NCBI GenBank assembly: GCA_022432975.1
Contig: CM039509.1
Location: 22,909,432 to 22,973,431, forward strand
Reading direction: 5' to 3'
Length of the DNA: 64,000 nt
Source of the DNA: Begonia masoniana
Lineage: Eukaryota > Streptophyta > Magnoliopsida > Cucurbitales > Begoniaceae
In this document: piece after piece, positions 1-11,506 of the stretch
How the letters are laid out: every line of letters starts with the position of its first letter
How positions within the stretch are numbered: position 1 is the first letter of the stretch
Notes under the pieces: model-generated
The model's input: only the letters and a program-made list of their open reading frames with translations
Told to the model about the DNA's origin: nothing
The model's database searches: none
Position numbers and translations under genes: made by a program

Positions 1-299
1 TATAAGATACATGACAAAAGTTGTCATAATTAATATGTTTGTTATGTTTCATTAAATGAAATAATTGAATTGTTCAATTAATCAACAAATATAAAGTTGT
101 TTTTGAAAATAGTTTTTTAAAATGAATTTTGCCAAATCATGGTGCCAAGTGTAAGACCATGATGAGAAGTTGTTTTGATTTCCATAACATCTTTTGTTAT
201 AAATGTTATTAAGAAATCAATTCTAATTTAATGGTAAATTAAATTTTGTAACGTTTGTTTCTATTAAATGTTATGATAATTGTTACAAAATTCCTACTC

Positions 300-308
300 T
301 ATAAATAG
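300..308 (+). promoter_or_regulatory. TATA box of copia A 5' LTR
   Basis: TATAAATAG, a canonical plant TATA box, is repeated at the equivalent place in the 3' LTR (near 23550). Transcription would start about 30 bases downstream. Known of the family: the LTR U3 region is the element's promoter. Confidence 0.65.
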
Positions 309-413
309 AGGTTAAGACCTCATTTGCAAAGAGTGTAAGAGAATTCATTTTGAGAAACAATCTACTTTAAGAGCATTTCCATGGTGGTTTAGAGAATTGT
401 TCTTTATATCCAT

Positions 414-447
414 ATAGATCGTCTCATGTGTTGAGAAAACGATCTAT
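414..447 (+). promoter_or_regulatory. Leader hairpin in copia LTR
   Basis: An outer 9-bp stem (ATAGATCGT 414-422 with ACGATCTAT 439-447) encloses an inner 4-bp stem CTCA/TGAG and a TGTGT loop, with an unpaired AAA on the 3' side. The 3' LTR has the same hairpin at 23665-23698. A diverged copia LTR at 53431-53464 keeps the inner stem and loop but has a different outer stem that still pairs. It would lie about 85 bases into the transcript. Confidence 0.6.
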
Positions 448-740
448 CACAAAATTGAGTGTGATCTTTTTATGTTCATCACGCCCACACGTCCTTATTC
501 GAGCTGAGGATGATTGATAAAGAAGATCGAAGGCTCTTCAACATTAAGAAATTGTTCTTCAAAGGTAATTTCTTTAAATCTAGTTTATTTATTTTTATTG
601 CATATAATTATTCATATATCATAAATGACGATCCTATTATTATTGTGAAAAATTATTTTTCATAATATTTAAGTTGCGCACGTATGAGTGTTATGAACAC
701 CATTAATTCCGCCGTGTGAGAGAACTTAAATTCCAACAAT

Positions 741-752
741 TGGTATCAGAGC
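741..752 (+). other. Primer-binding site (initiator Met-tRNA) of copia A
   Basis: TGGTATCAGAGC lies two bases after the LTR end. It is complementary to the 3' end of plant initiator tRNA-Met, the usual minus-strand primer of copia and gypsy elements. Confidence 0.92.
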
Positions 753-2014
753 ATCAATACTTTTATGATATATTAATAATGTGATTTTATGAAAATCATG
801 ATATGTGATAATGAGTAGGCTCATGCATTTTTAATATTATATATTTTCAAATGTTGAATGAATGAATTGCATGATTGAAATAATGATCGTAATTTCATGT
901 GGCCGATTTGGGTTAGGATTTATTTTTATTTTTGTAAACCCAATTTGTCTTGGGTAAATGATTATTTATGTAATATTGGTGGACATCAAAGATCGGTGGG
1001 TTCGTGACTACGGTGCGTATGTTGACACCATGTTGTATGACACATAAAGATGGAGGCTAAAATAATCATTGGATGAAGGTGCTCTATCAAGATTTATTTG
1101 TTACATGTAATTTTAGAAATACCCAAATCGACCCGGTCATTATTTCATTTACTTTTATGTTGGATAATTTTTTTTTTTTATCATGCATTCGTACGTCATA
1201 TAGAATTTGCATGTAGAGCCTACTCGTGTTTTATAGTTTTCTCACATTGACATGCATTCAAATGTATGCTTTTTAAACTTTATTTTTTTTTAATAATTCA
1301 GTTTATTAAAATTAATTTGTTTTAATTTGATTAAAACTAAATTTATGAATTATGTGAGAAAAGAGAGTAGTATGAAATTTTAATTGTTAAAATTTATGCT
1401 ATTTTATCATTTCTAAGTAAATTGTTTATTTAGAAGAAATTAATTTGATTAATTTATTAAAACTTAATGGAATATAAGATATTCCATAAATCACTATAAT
1501 TCTAAATAAAAGAGTGGGAGCGGGGAGTTAGGCGTAATTTCTCATGGTCTCCATCGTTGATCAACAACGTGAAATTTGAGTAGGGCTCTGAGAGGACTTT
1601 GTTATCGTCCTCCCTAAGGAGAGTATTCACTTAAATCAATACCAAGGTTGATCTCCTAGAGATAGGTTTTATAAAATATATCTTATGATTGTTTGTCTCT
1701 AATGCGACAATTATAAGTTAAATTTTATAAGACTAAAACGATGGTATACACTCCTAAAAATGTGATTAAAAGTGTTATTCACATTTTGACTAAATAAATC
1801 AATAGTTAATAAATTTTGAAAATATGAGATATTTTAAAATAAATTTATTAATAGATAATATTTTTACCCAAAGGAGAAATATTATGTATTGAGGCTATAA
1901 AAGCATTTGTATTTCATTTAGTGATTTAACATACTCATGCATCATTTTATCATGCCATATGTTATGAATTTTAAGCATGATATTAATCTTTATTTATTTA
2001 TTCATTACAGCATA
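753..2014 (+). other. Untranslated leader of copia A
   Basis: AT-rich, without a convincing reading frame. It separates the primer site from gag. A pyrimidine-rich stretch ending TTACAG at 2010, five bases before the gag ATG at 2015, looks like a 3' splice site, so part of this leader may be an intron. No other structure was recognised. Confidence 0.55.
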
Positions 2015-2557
2015 ATGTCTTCTTTTATGATTAATTTACTCGCGACTGAAAAGTTGACTGGCGATAATTTCGTCAACTGGAAAAAGAACATGAATATAAT
2101 TCTTGTGCATGACAACCTGAAGTTTGTTCTGACCGAGGAGTGTCCTCTAGTCCCTGCTGAAAATGCAACGAAAGAGGAGAAAGAACCGTATGAAACATGG
2201 AAACGAGTAAATGACAAAGCTCGTTGTTATTTACTTGCTTCAATGACTGATGTTCTCAACACAAAGTTTGAGAACACAGAGACTGCTTATGAGATAATGG
2301 AGTCTCTTCAAAACATGTTTGGTCAACCATCTGACCAAGCTCGTCATGAAGCTATCAAGAAGGTCATGAATAGCAAGATGCGAGCTGGTACCTCTGATCG
2401 AGAACATGTGTTGATGATGAACAGCACAATTCATGAAGCTGAGATAAATGGGGCCCATATTGATGATGCTACCCAAGTGGGCATGATTTTAGAAAGTTTA
2501 AGCCCACAATTCTTACAGTTCAAGAGCAACTACTTCATGAACAAACCAGAGTTATGA
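2015..2557 (+). pseudogene. copia A Gag, N-terminal part (frameshifted)
   Basis: Encodes the N-terminal copia Gag domain, with the typical pattern L-T-G-D-N-F-V-N-W-K near residue 15. The ATG at 2015 is preferred over an in-frame ATG at 1937, because the intervening residues are unlike Gag and a splice-acceptor-like TTACAG lies at 2005-2010. A TGA closes this frame at 2557. The Gag similarity resumes at once in the +1 frame (MTQLLNELTTFE at 2559), so a single-base shift has broken the gene. Gag would form the particle shell and package the RNA. Confidence 0.88.
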
Positions 2558-2558
2558 T

Positions 2559-3746
2559 ATGACTCAGTTGCTCAACGAGCTTACGACCTTTGAGTCCATT
2601 TCTTCTGTTGAGAAAAGAGGAGAGATCAATGTTGTTGAACCCTCTTCTTCTCATTCTTCCCTTAAAAAGCGGAAGAATTTTCAAAAGAAGGCCAGAGGTC
2701 AAGGAGCATTTCAAGCAGGGGGTAGGAAGGACAACCCCAACAAAAAGAACACGTCAAATAAGGAAAACAAGAATAGCTCAAGCCAGAAAAAGCCCAAAGG
2801 AAAATGTTTCCATTGTGGAGTTGATGGTCATTGGAAGAGAAACTGTAAAAAGTATCTCGATGAGCTAAAACAAAAGAAGACAGGTAAATCTGATTTACTT
2901 GTTATTGAATCTTGTTTAGTTGAAAATGATTTATCACCCTGGATAATAGATTCAGGTGCGACTAATCATGTTTGTTGTTCTTTACAGATGCTTAATTCCT
3001 ATCGGAAGCTAGCTGATGGGGAGTTCACTATGAGAGTTGGCAATGGGGCACTTGTTTCAGATTCAGCAGTGGGAGAAACTAAATTATATTTTCAAAATAA
3101 ATTTTTATTACTGAATAATGTTTATTTTGTACCGGGGTTTACTAGAAACCTCATTTCAGTTTCTCTCTTATTTGAACAATGTTACTCAATTTCTTTTAAT
3201 AATAATATTGTTGTTATTTCTAGAAATGGTTTAGATATTTGTTCTGGTTTTATTGAAAATGGACTTTATATGATAAGGCCCACCAATAAAACACTGTTGA
3301 ATACTGAAATGTTTAAAGTGGAATTGCCTAAGTCCAAAAAGCTTAAAATTTCTCATGACAATAACACATATCTTTGGCACCTTAGTCTAGGTCATATTAA
3401 TCTAGATAGAATTAATAGACTTGTAAAAGAAGGTCCTTTAAGAAATCTAAATGTTGGTTTTCTGCCGGTCTGTGAATCATGTCTAGAGGGAAAAATGACC
3501 AAGAGACCTTTTTCTGCTAAGGGTCAAAGGGCCCAAGAGCCACTTGAACTCATACATTCAAATGTGTGTGGCCCAATAACTACTCGAGCAAGAGGTGATT
3601 ATGAGTACTTTTTCACTTTTATTGATGATTACTCAAGATATGGTTATACTTATCTAATTCAATTTAAATCAGAAACTTTTGGAAAGTTTCTTGAGTTTAA
3701 AGCTGAAGTTGAAAAACAGTTAGGTAAAACGGTCAAGTGTCTTTGA
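2559..3746 (+). pseudogene. copia A Gag C-terminus, protease, integrase N-terminal half
   Basis: Contains, in order, the Gag zinc knuckle C-F-H-C-x4-H-x4-C near 2808-2850, the aspartic protease motif WIIDSGATNHVC near 2940, the pre-integrase HHCC region with LWHLSLGHIN and CESC near 3375-3480, and the start of the integrase core (TFIDDYSRYGYTYLI near 3615). A TGA at 3744-3746 stands where relatives have an Arg codon before SDQGGEY, consistent with a CGA-to-TGA change. The reading continues beyond it, so this is one polyprotein inactivated by point mutation. Confidence 0.9.
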
Positions 3747-5024
3747 TCAGATCAAGGAGGTGAATACCTTGATTATTAATTCATGGATTACTTGTTAGAA
3801 CATGGGATTATATCTCAGCTAACAACACCAGGCACTCCTCAGCAAAATGGTGTTGCTGAGAGGAGAAATAGGACTTTCCTTAACATGACTCGATCCATGA
3901 TGAGTTACTCTGTACTTCCAAAATCATTTTGGGGATATGCCATTCAGACAGCGACTTACATTTTGAATGTGGTCCTATCTAAGTCTACTCCTAAGACACC
4001 TTTAGAGTTGTGGAATGGTCACAAACCTAGTTTGAGACACTTTCGCATATGGGGATGTCCAGCACATGTGTTGGTAGGTAAGACTGGAAAATTAGAACCT
4101 CGATCAGAGGTTTGCATTTTTGTCAGGTATGCAAAAGGCACAAGGGGAGGTTTGTTTTATAGTTCCAAAGATAACAAGGTAATTGTATCGACAAATGCCA
4201 CGTTTCTTGAACACGACTATATGACAAATTTCAAACCTCAAAGCAAGATTGTCTTGGAAGAGATTCATGATAATGAGATAAGATGTGAAACGACAAAAAT
4301 TGTTGTTCCACGCGGTACTCGGGAGACCACTACTTCTAGTCAGATCATCATGCCACCTAGACGTAGTGAAAGGGTAGTACGACTACCAGTTCGATACAGA
4401 AAGGTGGGTGAAGCACAAGTTGCTATCACTGATAATGAAAAAGATGATCCATTGTCATTCAGATATGCAATGGAAGACACTGACAAAGAAGCATGGCTTG
4501 AAGCTATGAAAATTGAGATGGAATCGATGTATTCCAACTCTTTCTGGGATCTTGTAGATCTACTTGAAGGGGTGAAACCTATGGGGTGTAAATGGATCTA
4601 TAAGAGACAAAGAGGAATGGACGGAAATGTGGAGACATTCAAAGCCAAGCTTATAGCTAAGGGTTATACCCAAAGGGAAGGAATTGACTATGAAGAGACT
4701 TTCTCTCCTGTAGCTATGCTTAAGTCCATTTGTATCTTGCTCTCTATTGCAGCTCATTATGATTATGAGATTTGGCAGATGGATGTCAAGATGGCCTTTC
4801 TAAATGGTAATCTTGAGGAAACTATTTATATGGAGAAACCAGAAGGTTTCATAGATAAAAATGCAAAGCAAAAGGTTTGCAAGTTAAATAGGTCTATTTA
4901 TGGACTCAAACAAGCATCCAGGTCATGGTATATAAGATTTGATGAAGCAATCAAAACTTATGGATGGGTTCACACAGTGCCTTGATGAGTCTTGTGTCTA
5001 CAAGCTCATTAATGACAAGCGTGT
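3747..5024 (+). pseudogene. copia A integrase end and reverse transcriptase start
   Basis: Continues the pol frame: integrase core end ([13 protein letters not shown] near 3835, carrying the catalytic Glu), the integrase C-terminal part with [14 protein letters not shown], and then the copia reverse transcriptase ([41 protein letters not shown] near 4780, [11 protein letters not shown] near 4900). A TAA at 3777-3779 and a frameshift near 4970 break it. At 5024 the reading frame is cut by a gypsy solo LTR and resumes in frame at 7211, once one copy of the 5-bp duplication CGTGT is ignored. Confidence 0.9.
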
Positions 5025-5339
5025 TGTAACGACCCGAACTTTCAGAACCCGGTTTGTTACACAATCTTGCACGAAACTCGGAAAAAAAAACTTTGAACCA
5101 AACTTAGAGGTCTACTCAAAAGTCAAAATTTGATGTTTTCTAAAACTTCAAACATTCAAGAACTTACAGCGGAAATCGTTTAAGTAAAAAAAAATTAAAC
5201 AAAGCTATTGTACGATGCTTGATTAATCAGTTGAAATGTTGAGGAATAATCAGCAAAAGAATAAAAGTTTAAATTGCAAAATACTCCATGAGTCTTAAAA
5301 AGTCAAACGCGTCGCCCGTTGAACAAAGTCAACAAAAAG

Positions 5340-5720
5340 GGGCTTAAGCAGAAAATAGAAGACATCATCTGGTGACAAAACGACAAAATATTCTCTACAC
5401 CTACCGGTGACGTCAGCCGGATGATCGACGTTATACTACATCCACCGGTGACTAAACGACAAAACACTTCATACATCTTCCGGTGGAATAACACACGACG
5501 TCCACCGGTCACTAAACGACAAAACACTTCCTACATCTTCCGGTGGATTAACACACGACGTCCACCGGTCACTAAACGACAAAACACTTCCTACATCTTC
5601 CGGTGGATTATCACACGACATCCACCGGTGAGTAGAATGCTCGACATCATCCGGTGTCGTCAGCCGGATGATTCGATCCGCCAACATCTATCAGCGAACA
5701 AACACCCAACATCCACCGGC
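5340..5720 (-). repeat. Tandem array in the downstream part of the solo LTR
   Basis: Units of about 60 bp are repeated from about 5441 to 5640, each with ACTAAACGACAAAACACTTC followed by a CCGGTGGA core. One TGACGTCA copy lies at 5409-5416. The array lies downstream of the predicted intron 2, at the same place as the arrays in the other gypsy LTRs. Confidence 0.8.
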
Positions 5721-6179
5721 GAACCCATTCGCCGATAGTTGAACTTGCAAACTCACTCAAGACATTCAAAAACCCCTGACCCTAAGTAACTCCAGAAAAC
5801 TCAACAGAAAGTAGAACAATATTTTAACTACTCAAATTCCATACAAAAACATCTCTAGCTGCGAGAAGGACGAGTTTACTTCACTAAAACCATTAGAACA
5901 GTTCAAAATCCTTACATTACTCGAATTCAGTAAAATCGCATTTAAGCCTAACCAAATACTATTATTAGAAAGCTCAAAAAGAACGTATTCGAAATATTGA
6001 AAACCACTACTGTCATGAAAACTCAACACACAGAAATTGAAACACTGTCAACTGAACCTTCACACCAACTGACATCAGTTAAACTGCCCCATCAGCTGCC
6101 AGATGGTTACAAAGATGCACTCCAAAACCAGTCTAGTCCTCAGTAGACTCGGAAAACACACCTGCTATCACTTCTTTAC

Positions 6180-6689
6180 CTACATCACAAAACTCATCTA
6201 TTAGCCTAATGCTAAGTAAGTAAAGCAGTAATGAAATGAAACACTAAAATATAAATTCCTAAACATGCAATTTCTACTTTCTCAACTCAGTTGTTCATGC
6301 TTCGTTTCTGTTCAAATCCCCCTGTGAAGTTGAGAGTCGGATCAACCCTCCCAAAGTATAAATATCCACTGTCTCATTAAGGGGTGGATTAGTTCCCTTA
6401 ACAGTAAATCTGAATCACATATTCAGATCCCCCTGTGAAATTGGAAGTTGGATCAATTCTCTCAAAGTATAAATATCCACTGTCTCATTAAGGGGTGGAT
6501 TAGTTCCCTTAACAGTAAAACTGATTCACATAACTGTTTCAATATGTTCAATCCTTACCATGCTGACATGCATTCAAATTCATTTTCGTATATTTTTAAA
6601 ACATGATGCATGACATACCAACACATTCTAGCGAACAAACCCTAATGTTTCGTGATGTAGGCCCGAAGGCACAAGCAAACTTTACTTAC
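6180..6689 (-). other. Predicted LTR intron 2 closed by a stem
   Basis: 5' splice site CCAG/GTAAGT at 6690/6689. Hairpin GCC-TTCG-GGC lies next to arm 6647-6661 (minus strand CCTACATCACGAAAC). Hairpin TTAGC-ATTAG-GCTAA at 6201-6215 contains branch-like CTAAT. The complementary arm 6179-6193 (GTTTTGTGATGTAGG) includes the AG/G acceptor. The arms pair over 15 positions with one G-U. Confidence 0.6.
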
Positions 6690-7210
6690 CTGGCTCTCTT
6701 GGTGATGCTCGGTTTCAACTACTCCAAAAGCTCGCTTACCTAAGTTTATGGCAATACATTAATCCAACTCTCACTAGACCTTACCAAAAATCAATAATAA
6801 GATTGAGGAAACCGATTTGAAACTCTGCTACCCGTGTAATCCCATTTATCTCTAAGAACCCGAACCTACGCTCAATCTCAGCACCTTCAAAATCCTCACA
6901 TTGTACTCCCTCAGGTAACTAACCACTATATCTTAAGAGAAATGAGGAAAATTTACCTAAGTTGAAGGAGAATCGGGCGAGAAAAATCGCCTAGGGAGCT
7001 CGGCTGCTTGAGCTGAAAACCCGAAGAGGAAAAGTATGAAATTGGTGGCGGCTACAATGTATTAACCCAACCCTCTTTCCTTAAATACGTTATCCACTTT
7101 TGTAAATTGTAAATTTACTCTAGTGCCCTTGTCTAACCCTACTTAAATTATTGATTAATCAGGTGTATACCATTAATAAAAGAGTTGGTTCGATAGAACC
7201 GGGTACTACA

Positions 7211-7662
7211 CGTGTAGTCTTCTTAGTTCTATACGTTGATGATATTCTACTTATTGGGAATATTGTAGAATTATTATCAGATATAAAAACATGGTTGGCT
7301 AAGCAATTCCAAATGAAAGATTTAGGAAATGCAAACTACATTCTAGGGATCCGTCTAATAAGAGATCGCAAAAACAGAATGTTAGCTTTGTCTCAAGCGT
7401 TGTACATTGACAAAATAGTTGTCAAATATTCAATGCAAAACTCGAAGAAAGGTTATTTACCTTTTAGACATGGAGTTAATCTTTCTAAAAGAATGTGTCC
7501 TGACACACCTCAAAAGATGGAAGATATGAGACGCTACCCCTATGCATCTGCTGTTGGAAGCTTGATGTATGCTATGTTGTGCACAAGGCCTGACATATGT
7601 TATCCAGTAGGGATAGTCAGTCGATTCCAGTCAAATCCAGGATTAGATCACTGGATAGCAGT
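7211..7662 (+). pseudogene. copia A reverse transcriptase C-terminal half
   Basis: Resumes exactly after the solo LTR with the catalytic YVDD motif (VLYVDDILLIGN near 7230-7265), then FQMKDLGNANYILGI, and the RT-RNase H link ending IVSRFQSNPGLDHW. The last 32 bases (7631-7662) are repeated at 8492-8523, where the pol frame resumes after an 829-bp insert. The YVDD aspartates that coordinate metal for DNA synthesis are intact. Confidence 0.9.
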
Positions 7663-8491
7663 GATGACTCTTATTTTAGAGTCATTTTATGCTAATTTTA
7701 CATAAGAAAACTTATATGAATTGAGTGATTGCAATAATAAATTAGTATGAATTTACTGCAATTGCTATGTAATGCTGCAGCATTAGTGCTTTGATTGAAT
7801 TTAATTTATTTCATGCAGATTCTCTATTAAAAGCACAATTTTTCTCTTCAATTTAAATTTTATATTTTTATATTTGAATGTAATTTTATTAAAGGGAAAG
7901 TCAAATTCAAAAGTTGAAGATTATGGAGAGAGAGGAATCAAATCAAGAAAAATTGGGAAATTTGTTGCTTTGAATATGGAACATAATAAATGGGTATTAT
8001 TTGGCTGCAAAATTAATAAGGAAAAGTGTAGAGACAAACGCAGCGGTAGATGCACTAAACGACAAAAACCAGCTGTAGATATAGAAAGGAAACTGGGGAG
8101 CGGAAGATGTGAAGAAAATAAAGAAAAGCTGGGCAGCGGATGATTTAAAGAAAGGGCAGTAAAAGCTGGGCAGCGGAAGAAGCTAAAAGAAATAAAAAAA
8201 TAGGGCAGCAGAAAAAGACAAAATCCGGCAGTAGATGCTGAAAGAAGAAAATAGAAGATGGTCACTGGGCAGCGGAAGACGTGATGAGGGGGCAGCACTA
8301 AAAGACGAAACCAAAATATCAACAAAAAGATTTATGGAGAGAGAAAAGTTATTCTGGAAATAACCACTAAAAGGTGGAACAATAAATGAGAATGGAGAGA
8401 GAAAGAGAAGATGGCATGCAGAATTAAAAGGGATATTTTTCTAAAGAAAAAGAAAAGAAGGCAGAGAGCGTGACTTCTTGCTGGATTACAA
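7663..8491. other. 829-bp insert flanked by a 32-bp direct repeat
   Basis: Interrupts copia A pol. The flanks 7631-7662 and 8492-8523 are the same 32 bases of pol, far longer than LTR (5 bp) or MULE (8-11 bp) target duplications. The insert begins with a hairpin (ATGACTCT 7664-7671, AGAGTCAT 7678-7685). From about 8040 to 8290 it holds degenerate copies of a GCAGCGGTAGATG / CTAAACGACAAAA motif resembling the gypsy LTR arrays. It has no transposase, no clear terminal inverted repeats and no poly(A) tail. Capture of filler DNA at a staggered break is one explanation. Confidence 0.6.
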
Positions 8492-9058
8492 TCAAATCCA
8501 GGATTAGATCACTGGATAGCAGTCAAACATATTCTCAAGTATCTACGGAGAACAAGAAACTATATGCTTGTATATTCTGGTAAGGATTTGATTCCAACTG
8601 GATATGCAGATTCTGATTTTCAAAGTGATACAGATGATCGAAAGTAGATATCTGGATCAATCTTCACCCTTGGGGGTGGAGCAATAGTTTGGAGAAGCGT
8701 GAAACAAGGTGGTGTTTAAGATTCTACTATGGAAGCAGAATATATTGCTGCTTGTGAAGCATCAAAAGAAGCTGTGTGGCTTAGAAAATTCTTTACTGAT
8801 TTGGAAGTAATTCCAAATATGAATAAGCCACTGACTTAGTACTGTGACAACAGTGGTGCAGTGGCAAATTCTAAAGAACCTAGAAGTCACAAGCGAACAA
8901 AGCATATAGAGAGAAAATATCATGTGATAAGAGATATCGTGCAGCGTGGAGATGTGACTGTTCTGAAGATTTCATCAGCTGAGAATCTTGTTGATCCCTT
9001 TACCAAGACGTTACCTAGAAATCGTTTTGAGGAACATCTGGAGGGCTTAGGAATTAGA
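8492..9058 (+). pseudogene. copia A RNase H
   Basis: Copia-type RNase H, with the GYADSDFQSD region near 8600, the EAEYIAACEA region near 8735, YCDNSGAVANSKEPRSHKRT near 8840 and the C-terminal VDPFTKTLPRNRFEEHL near 8990. In-frame stops occur near 8647 (TAG), 8718 (TAA) and 8838 (TAG). The last codons are displaced to 22127-22147 by gypsy element A, inserted after 9058 with duplication of TTAGA. Confidence 0.88.
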
Positions 9059-9236
9059 TGTAACGACCCTAATACTATACCCGTATTTTTCCGTATTATA
9101 TTTTTTTTTTATCAATGTATCGTTTGAGCGGAAATTTAAATCGTTAAAATCGTTCAGAGAATTGAAAACCATTTAAAATCATTAATAGGAACTTAATAAA
9201 ACAATTTATAAAAATTAAGTTTTAACATTTTTCTGC

Positions 9237-9600
9237 AATCACGATCGATCGTGGTCATATCACGATCGATCGTGATCAGCTAAAAATAAAAATTAAATTT
9301 AAACATTTTTCCTGCAATCACGATCGATCGTGGTCATATCATGATCGATCGTGGTCACGCTGAACTGATCCCGATCGATCGTGGTAGTGTGCCCGATCGA
9401 TCGGGCCGCCTCTGGAATTTCAACAAGAAATTTTCCCAGATCACGATCGATCGTGATAGGCCTTTTTCCCCTTTTCTGCAGATCATGATCGATCGTGGTC
9501 AAATCACGATCGATCGTGATTTCCTGCAGACACATTTTTCCCCTTTTCTGCAGATCACGATCGATCGTGGTCAAATCACGATCGATCGTGATTTCCTGCA
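9237..9600. repeat. Array of perfect palindromes around CGATCGATCG
   Basis: About 11 units of the type ATCACGATCGATCGTGAT, many of them perfect palindromes and others with one change (CATGATCGATCGTGG, CCCGATCGATCGGG). They are spaced 22-60 bp apart, singly or as head-to-tail pairs. The same array, with a different copy number, is in the other LTR of this element. Confidence 0.88.
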
Positions 9601-10084
9601 TACACATACAACACCTAAAAAAAAACACACTTCACAATTCCCTTTTCTACCTCATACATTCATCACTTCTTTTAACACTTTTCATAACAATACAATCACT
9701 CTACTCTTCGTATACATTCCCCACAATACCAATCACCCAAAAACCGACATAAAACATATTTAAAATATAACAAAATTTCTTAAAAACGAACCGCGTGGTT
9801 CCGTTTAAACGTTTAGCGTTTCCTTCTGTTTGAAAATAGTCAATACATTACAAAAATCCTTTTAATTCCAAAACACGACATATAATCTATCCAACCCAAG
9901 ACATCCTAAAGTATTTAACTATACATATTTCCTATGTTCTATCTATCGATTCCCAAAACGTTTACCTACGTCCCCACGGGTCAAAATCACGCTCCGACTG
10001 CCAGCGCACTCCCACGGGCCATCCTCCTTCAACGTATTCATACTTCAGGCGGAGGGACGTCTTCCTCACCTGTCTCAAAATCAC

Positions 10085-10631
10085 CTACACCATAGAATTT
10101 AAACACGTGAGCTAGGGGCTCAGTAAATCTATGTGAATGCAAATGTATGCTATTCTATGCTCTTTTGAAACTATGTATCCTTTTCATTTCTTTGCTTTTC
10201 TTTCTTTAGGTGTCTATGGGTCACCCAGGGCTTCACTCTCGTTAGATAGGAGCGGCACATCCCGCGGTTGGATAGCCCCTCGGATCTAACACGGGGGGAA
10301 AGCATGCTTCCTCCGACAGCCATGCCTGAACCACCGCACCCGGCGTGACTATCTCTGTTGTTCAATTACGTACTTTGTTTAACTTTTTCCGTGAAAAACG
10401 CTTTATAATTCAATTTGCATGCGTGCTTAGAAAACAATGCATGTACGTGCTCAATACAATAATTAAAGCAAGTAGAAACATACAATACTAAACTATCAAT
10501 TAACGACTTAACAGAACATAACTCTAACTACCCGTTCCAAACTACCCAAACATAACATATCTCCAATTTCCTCGGACGACTCAATTCGTATGGTGTAGGC
10601 CTAGATGGCCAAACAAGTCACAGAGACTTAC
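10085..10631 (-). other. Predicted LTR intron 2 closed by a stem (gypsy A 3' LTR)
   Basis: 5' splice site GCGAG/GTAAGT at 10632/10631. Hairpin GGCC-ATCTA-GGCC lies next to arm 10589-10599 (minus strand CCTACACCATA). Hairpin TGAGC-5nt-GCTCA at 10108-10122 has branch-like CTCAC. Complementary arm 10084-10094 (TATGGTGTAGG) contains the acceptor AG/G. The arms pair perfectly although two base pairs differ from those of the gypsy B family. Confidence 0.6.
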
Positions 10632-11467
10632 CTCGCGTCCGTCGTACACCGGGCTTCGTCCACAAATGCTTGTTCACCTATAACATTTCACAATATACGT
10701 ATTAAATCGAGTCTAAATCATCAAACTCCAAAAATTACTAACTCCTAACTAAAGAAACTTCCCTAAATCTCTAAAACACCTCATTGAGGCATTTCATCGA
10801 GCAATTCGCGCTCGAGATACATCAAACCTCCACCAATGGAGTTTTTCAATTTCTCCAACCACCAAAACTCCAGCTACTTCCATTTAATTCCATCAACTTC
10901 AACAATAACCATAAATACGCCCCCTTTGAGCCATAAATACGATAACCCATCAATCTTTAGACTCTATTTTGCGTTTTCAACGAAAACCCTAACGAACCCT
11001 AATCGTTTTAAACCCTAAAAATTGCTATCTAAAGTTCCGAAAGCTTAGAGCCTTACCTAGAGAGTGAAGACGGAGTAGAAACGTGAAGGATCGCCGGAGT
11101 TAGGAGGGACGTCGGCCGGAGTTTGAAAGAAATCGTCGATGAGAGGAGAAACGTCGCGCGAAGGAGAGGGAGAAGAAAAGTTTGCGTGAGGGAGGGGGAA
11201 GAAATGAGGGAGTTGTGATTTTTAATAAAAATTTGGTTTGCGAATTACCATAATGCCCTTCTCTCATTTTTCTATTTATTCCTCCAAAATTCTCGTTATT
11301 TAACTAACGATTCTATTTTCCAAAATTCTCATATTTCACCATAAATTCCAATTTATTATTACGGCTTCGTTAAAATCTTTCCGTTCGCAAACGGACTAAA
11401 TTTGATATATTTACAAAATGGCCGTTTTTATTAGAATATAATAATTCTCGTAAAGCCGGGTGTTACA

Positions 11468-11480
11468 CTCCACCCACCTT
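11468..11480 (-). other. Polypurine tract of gypsy A
   Basis: Minus strand AAGGTGGGTGGAG abuts the 3' LTR. This is the expected primer for plus-strand DNA synthesis. Confidence 0.85.
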
Positions 11481-11506
11481 ATTTAAATTTTGTCCGCATA
11501 ATTTCA

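Larger units (their letters stand above)
1..738 (+). mobile_element. Ty1/copia element A, 5' LTR (3' part only)
   Basis: The window opens inside this LTR. It matches 23252-23988, the 3' part of the second copy of the LTR at the far end of the element, with only scattered differences. It ends in CCAACA at 738, and a primer-binding site follows two bases later. A TATA box, a leader hairpin and a splice-donor-like AAAG/GTAAT near 563 are visible. The first roughly 1.1 kb of the LTR and its left target-site duplication lie outside the window. Confidence 0.93.
5025..7210 (-). mobile_element. Gypsy solo LTR in copia A reverse transcriptase
   Basis: 2186 bp, read on the minus strand: it begins TGTAGTACCCGGTTC (at 7210) and ends GGGTCGTTACA (at 5025), the same termini as the gypsy B LTRs. 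Target-site duplication CGTGT lies at 5020-5024 and 7211-7215. No internal domain is present, so this is the product of LTR-LTR recombination. Predicted leader parts: TATA-like GTATTTAAGG near 7080, exon 1 ending at 6957, intron 1 at 6740-6956, exon 2 at 6690-6739, intron 2 at 6180-6689. Confidence 0.95.
9059..11467 (-). mobile_element. Gypsy A 3' LTR
   Basis: 2409 bp. On the minus strand it starts TGTAACACCCGGC at 11467 and ends GGGTCGTTACA at 9059. It contains 11 palindromic units (9237-9600), exon 1 ending at 11057 (CTAG/GTAAGG), intron 1 at 10678-11056, exon 2 at 10632-10677 and intron 2 at 10085-10631. The short open frames inside have no protein similarity and shadow repeats. Confidence 0.95.

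Noticed and set aside
741..752. Possible tRNA gene at TGGTATCAGAGC
   Set aside because: Only the complement of a tRNA 3' end is present. Its place after the LTR marks it as a primer-binding site.
5303..5738. Open frames over the 60-bp array
   Set aside because: Repeat translation, open on both strands.
9237..9600. Regularly spaced palindromic repeats resembling a CRISPR array
   Set aside because: The sequence is a plant retrotransposon LTR, spacers are short and repeated rather than unique, there are no cas genes, and the same array recurs in the partner LTR.
10836..11018. 60-codon frame repeated at 21490
   Set aside because: Lies in the LTR of gypsy A and recurs only because the LTR is duplicated. 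No similarity.
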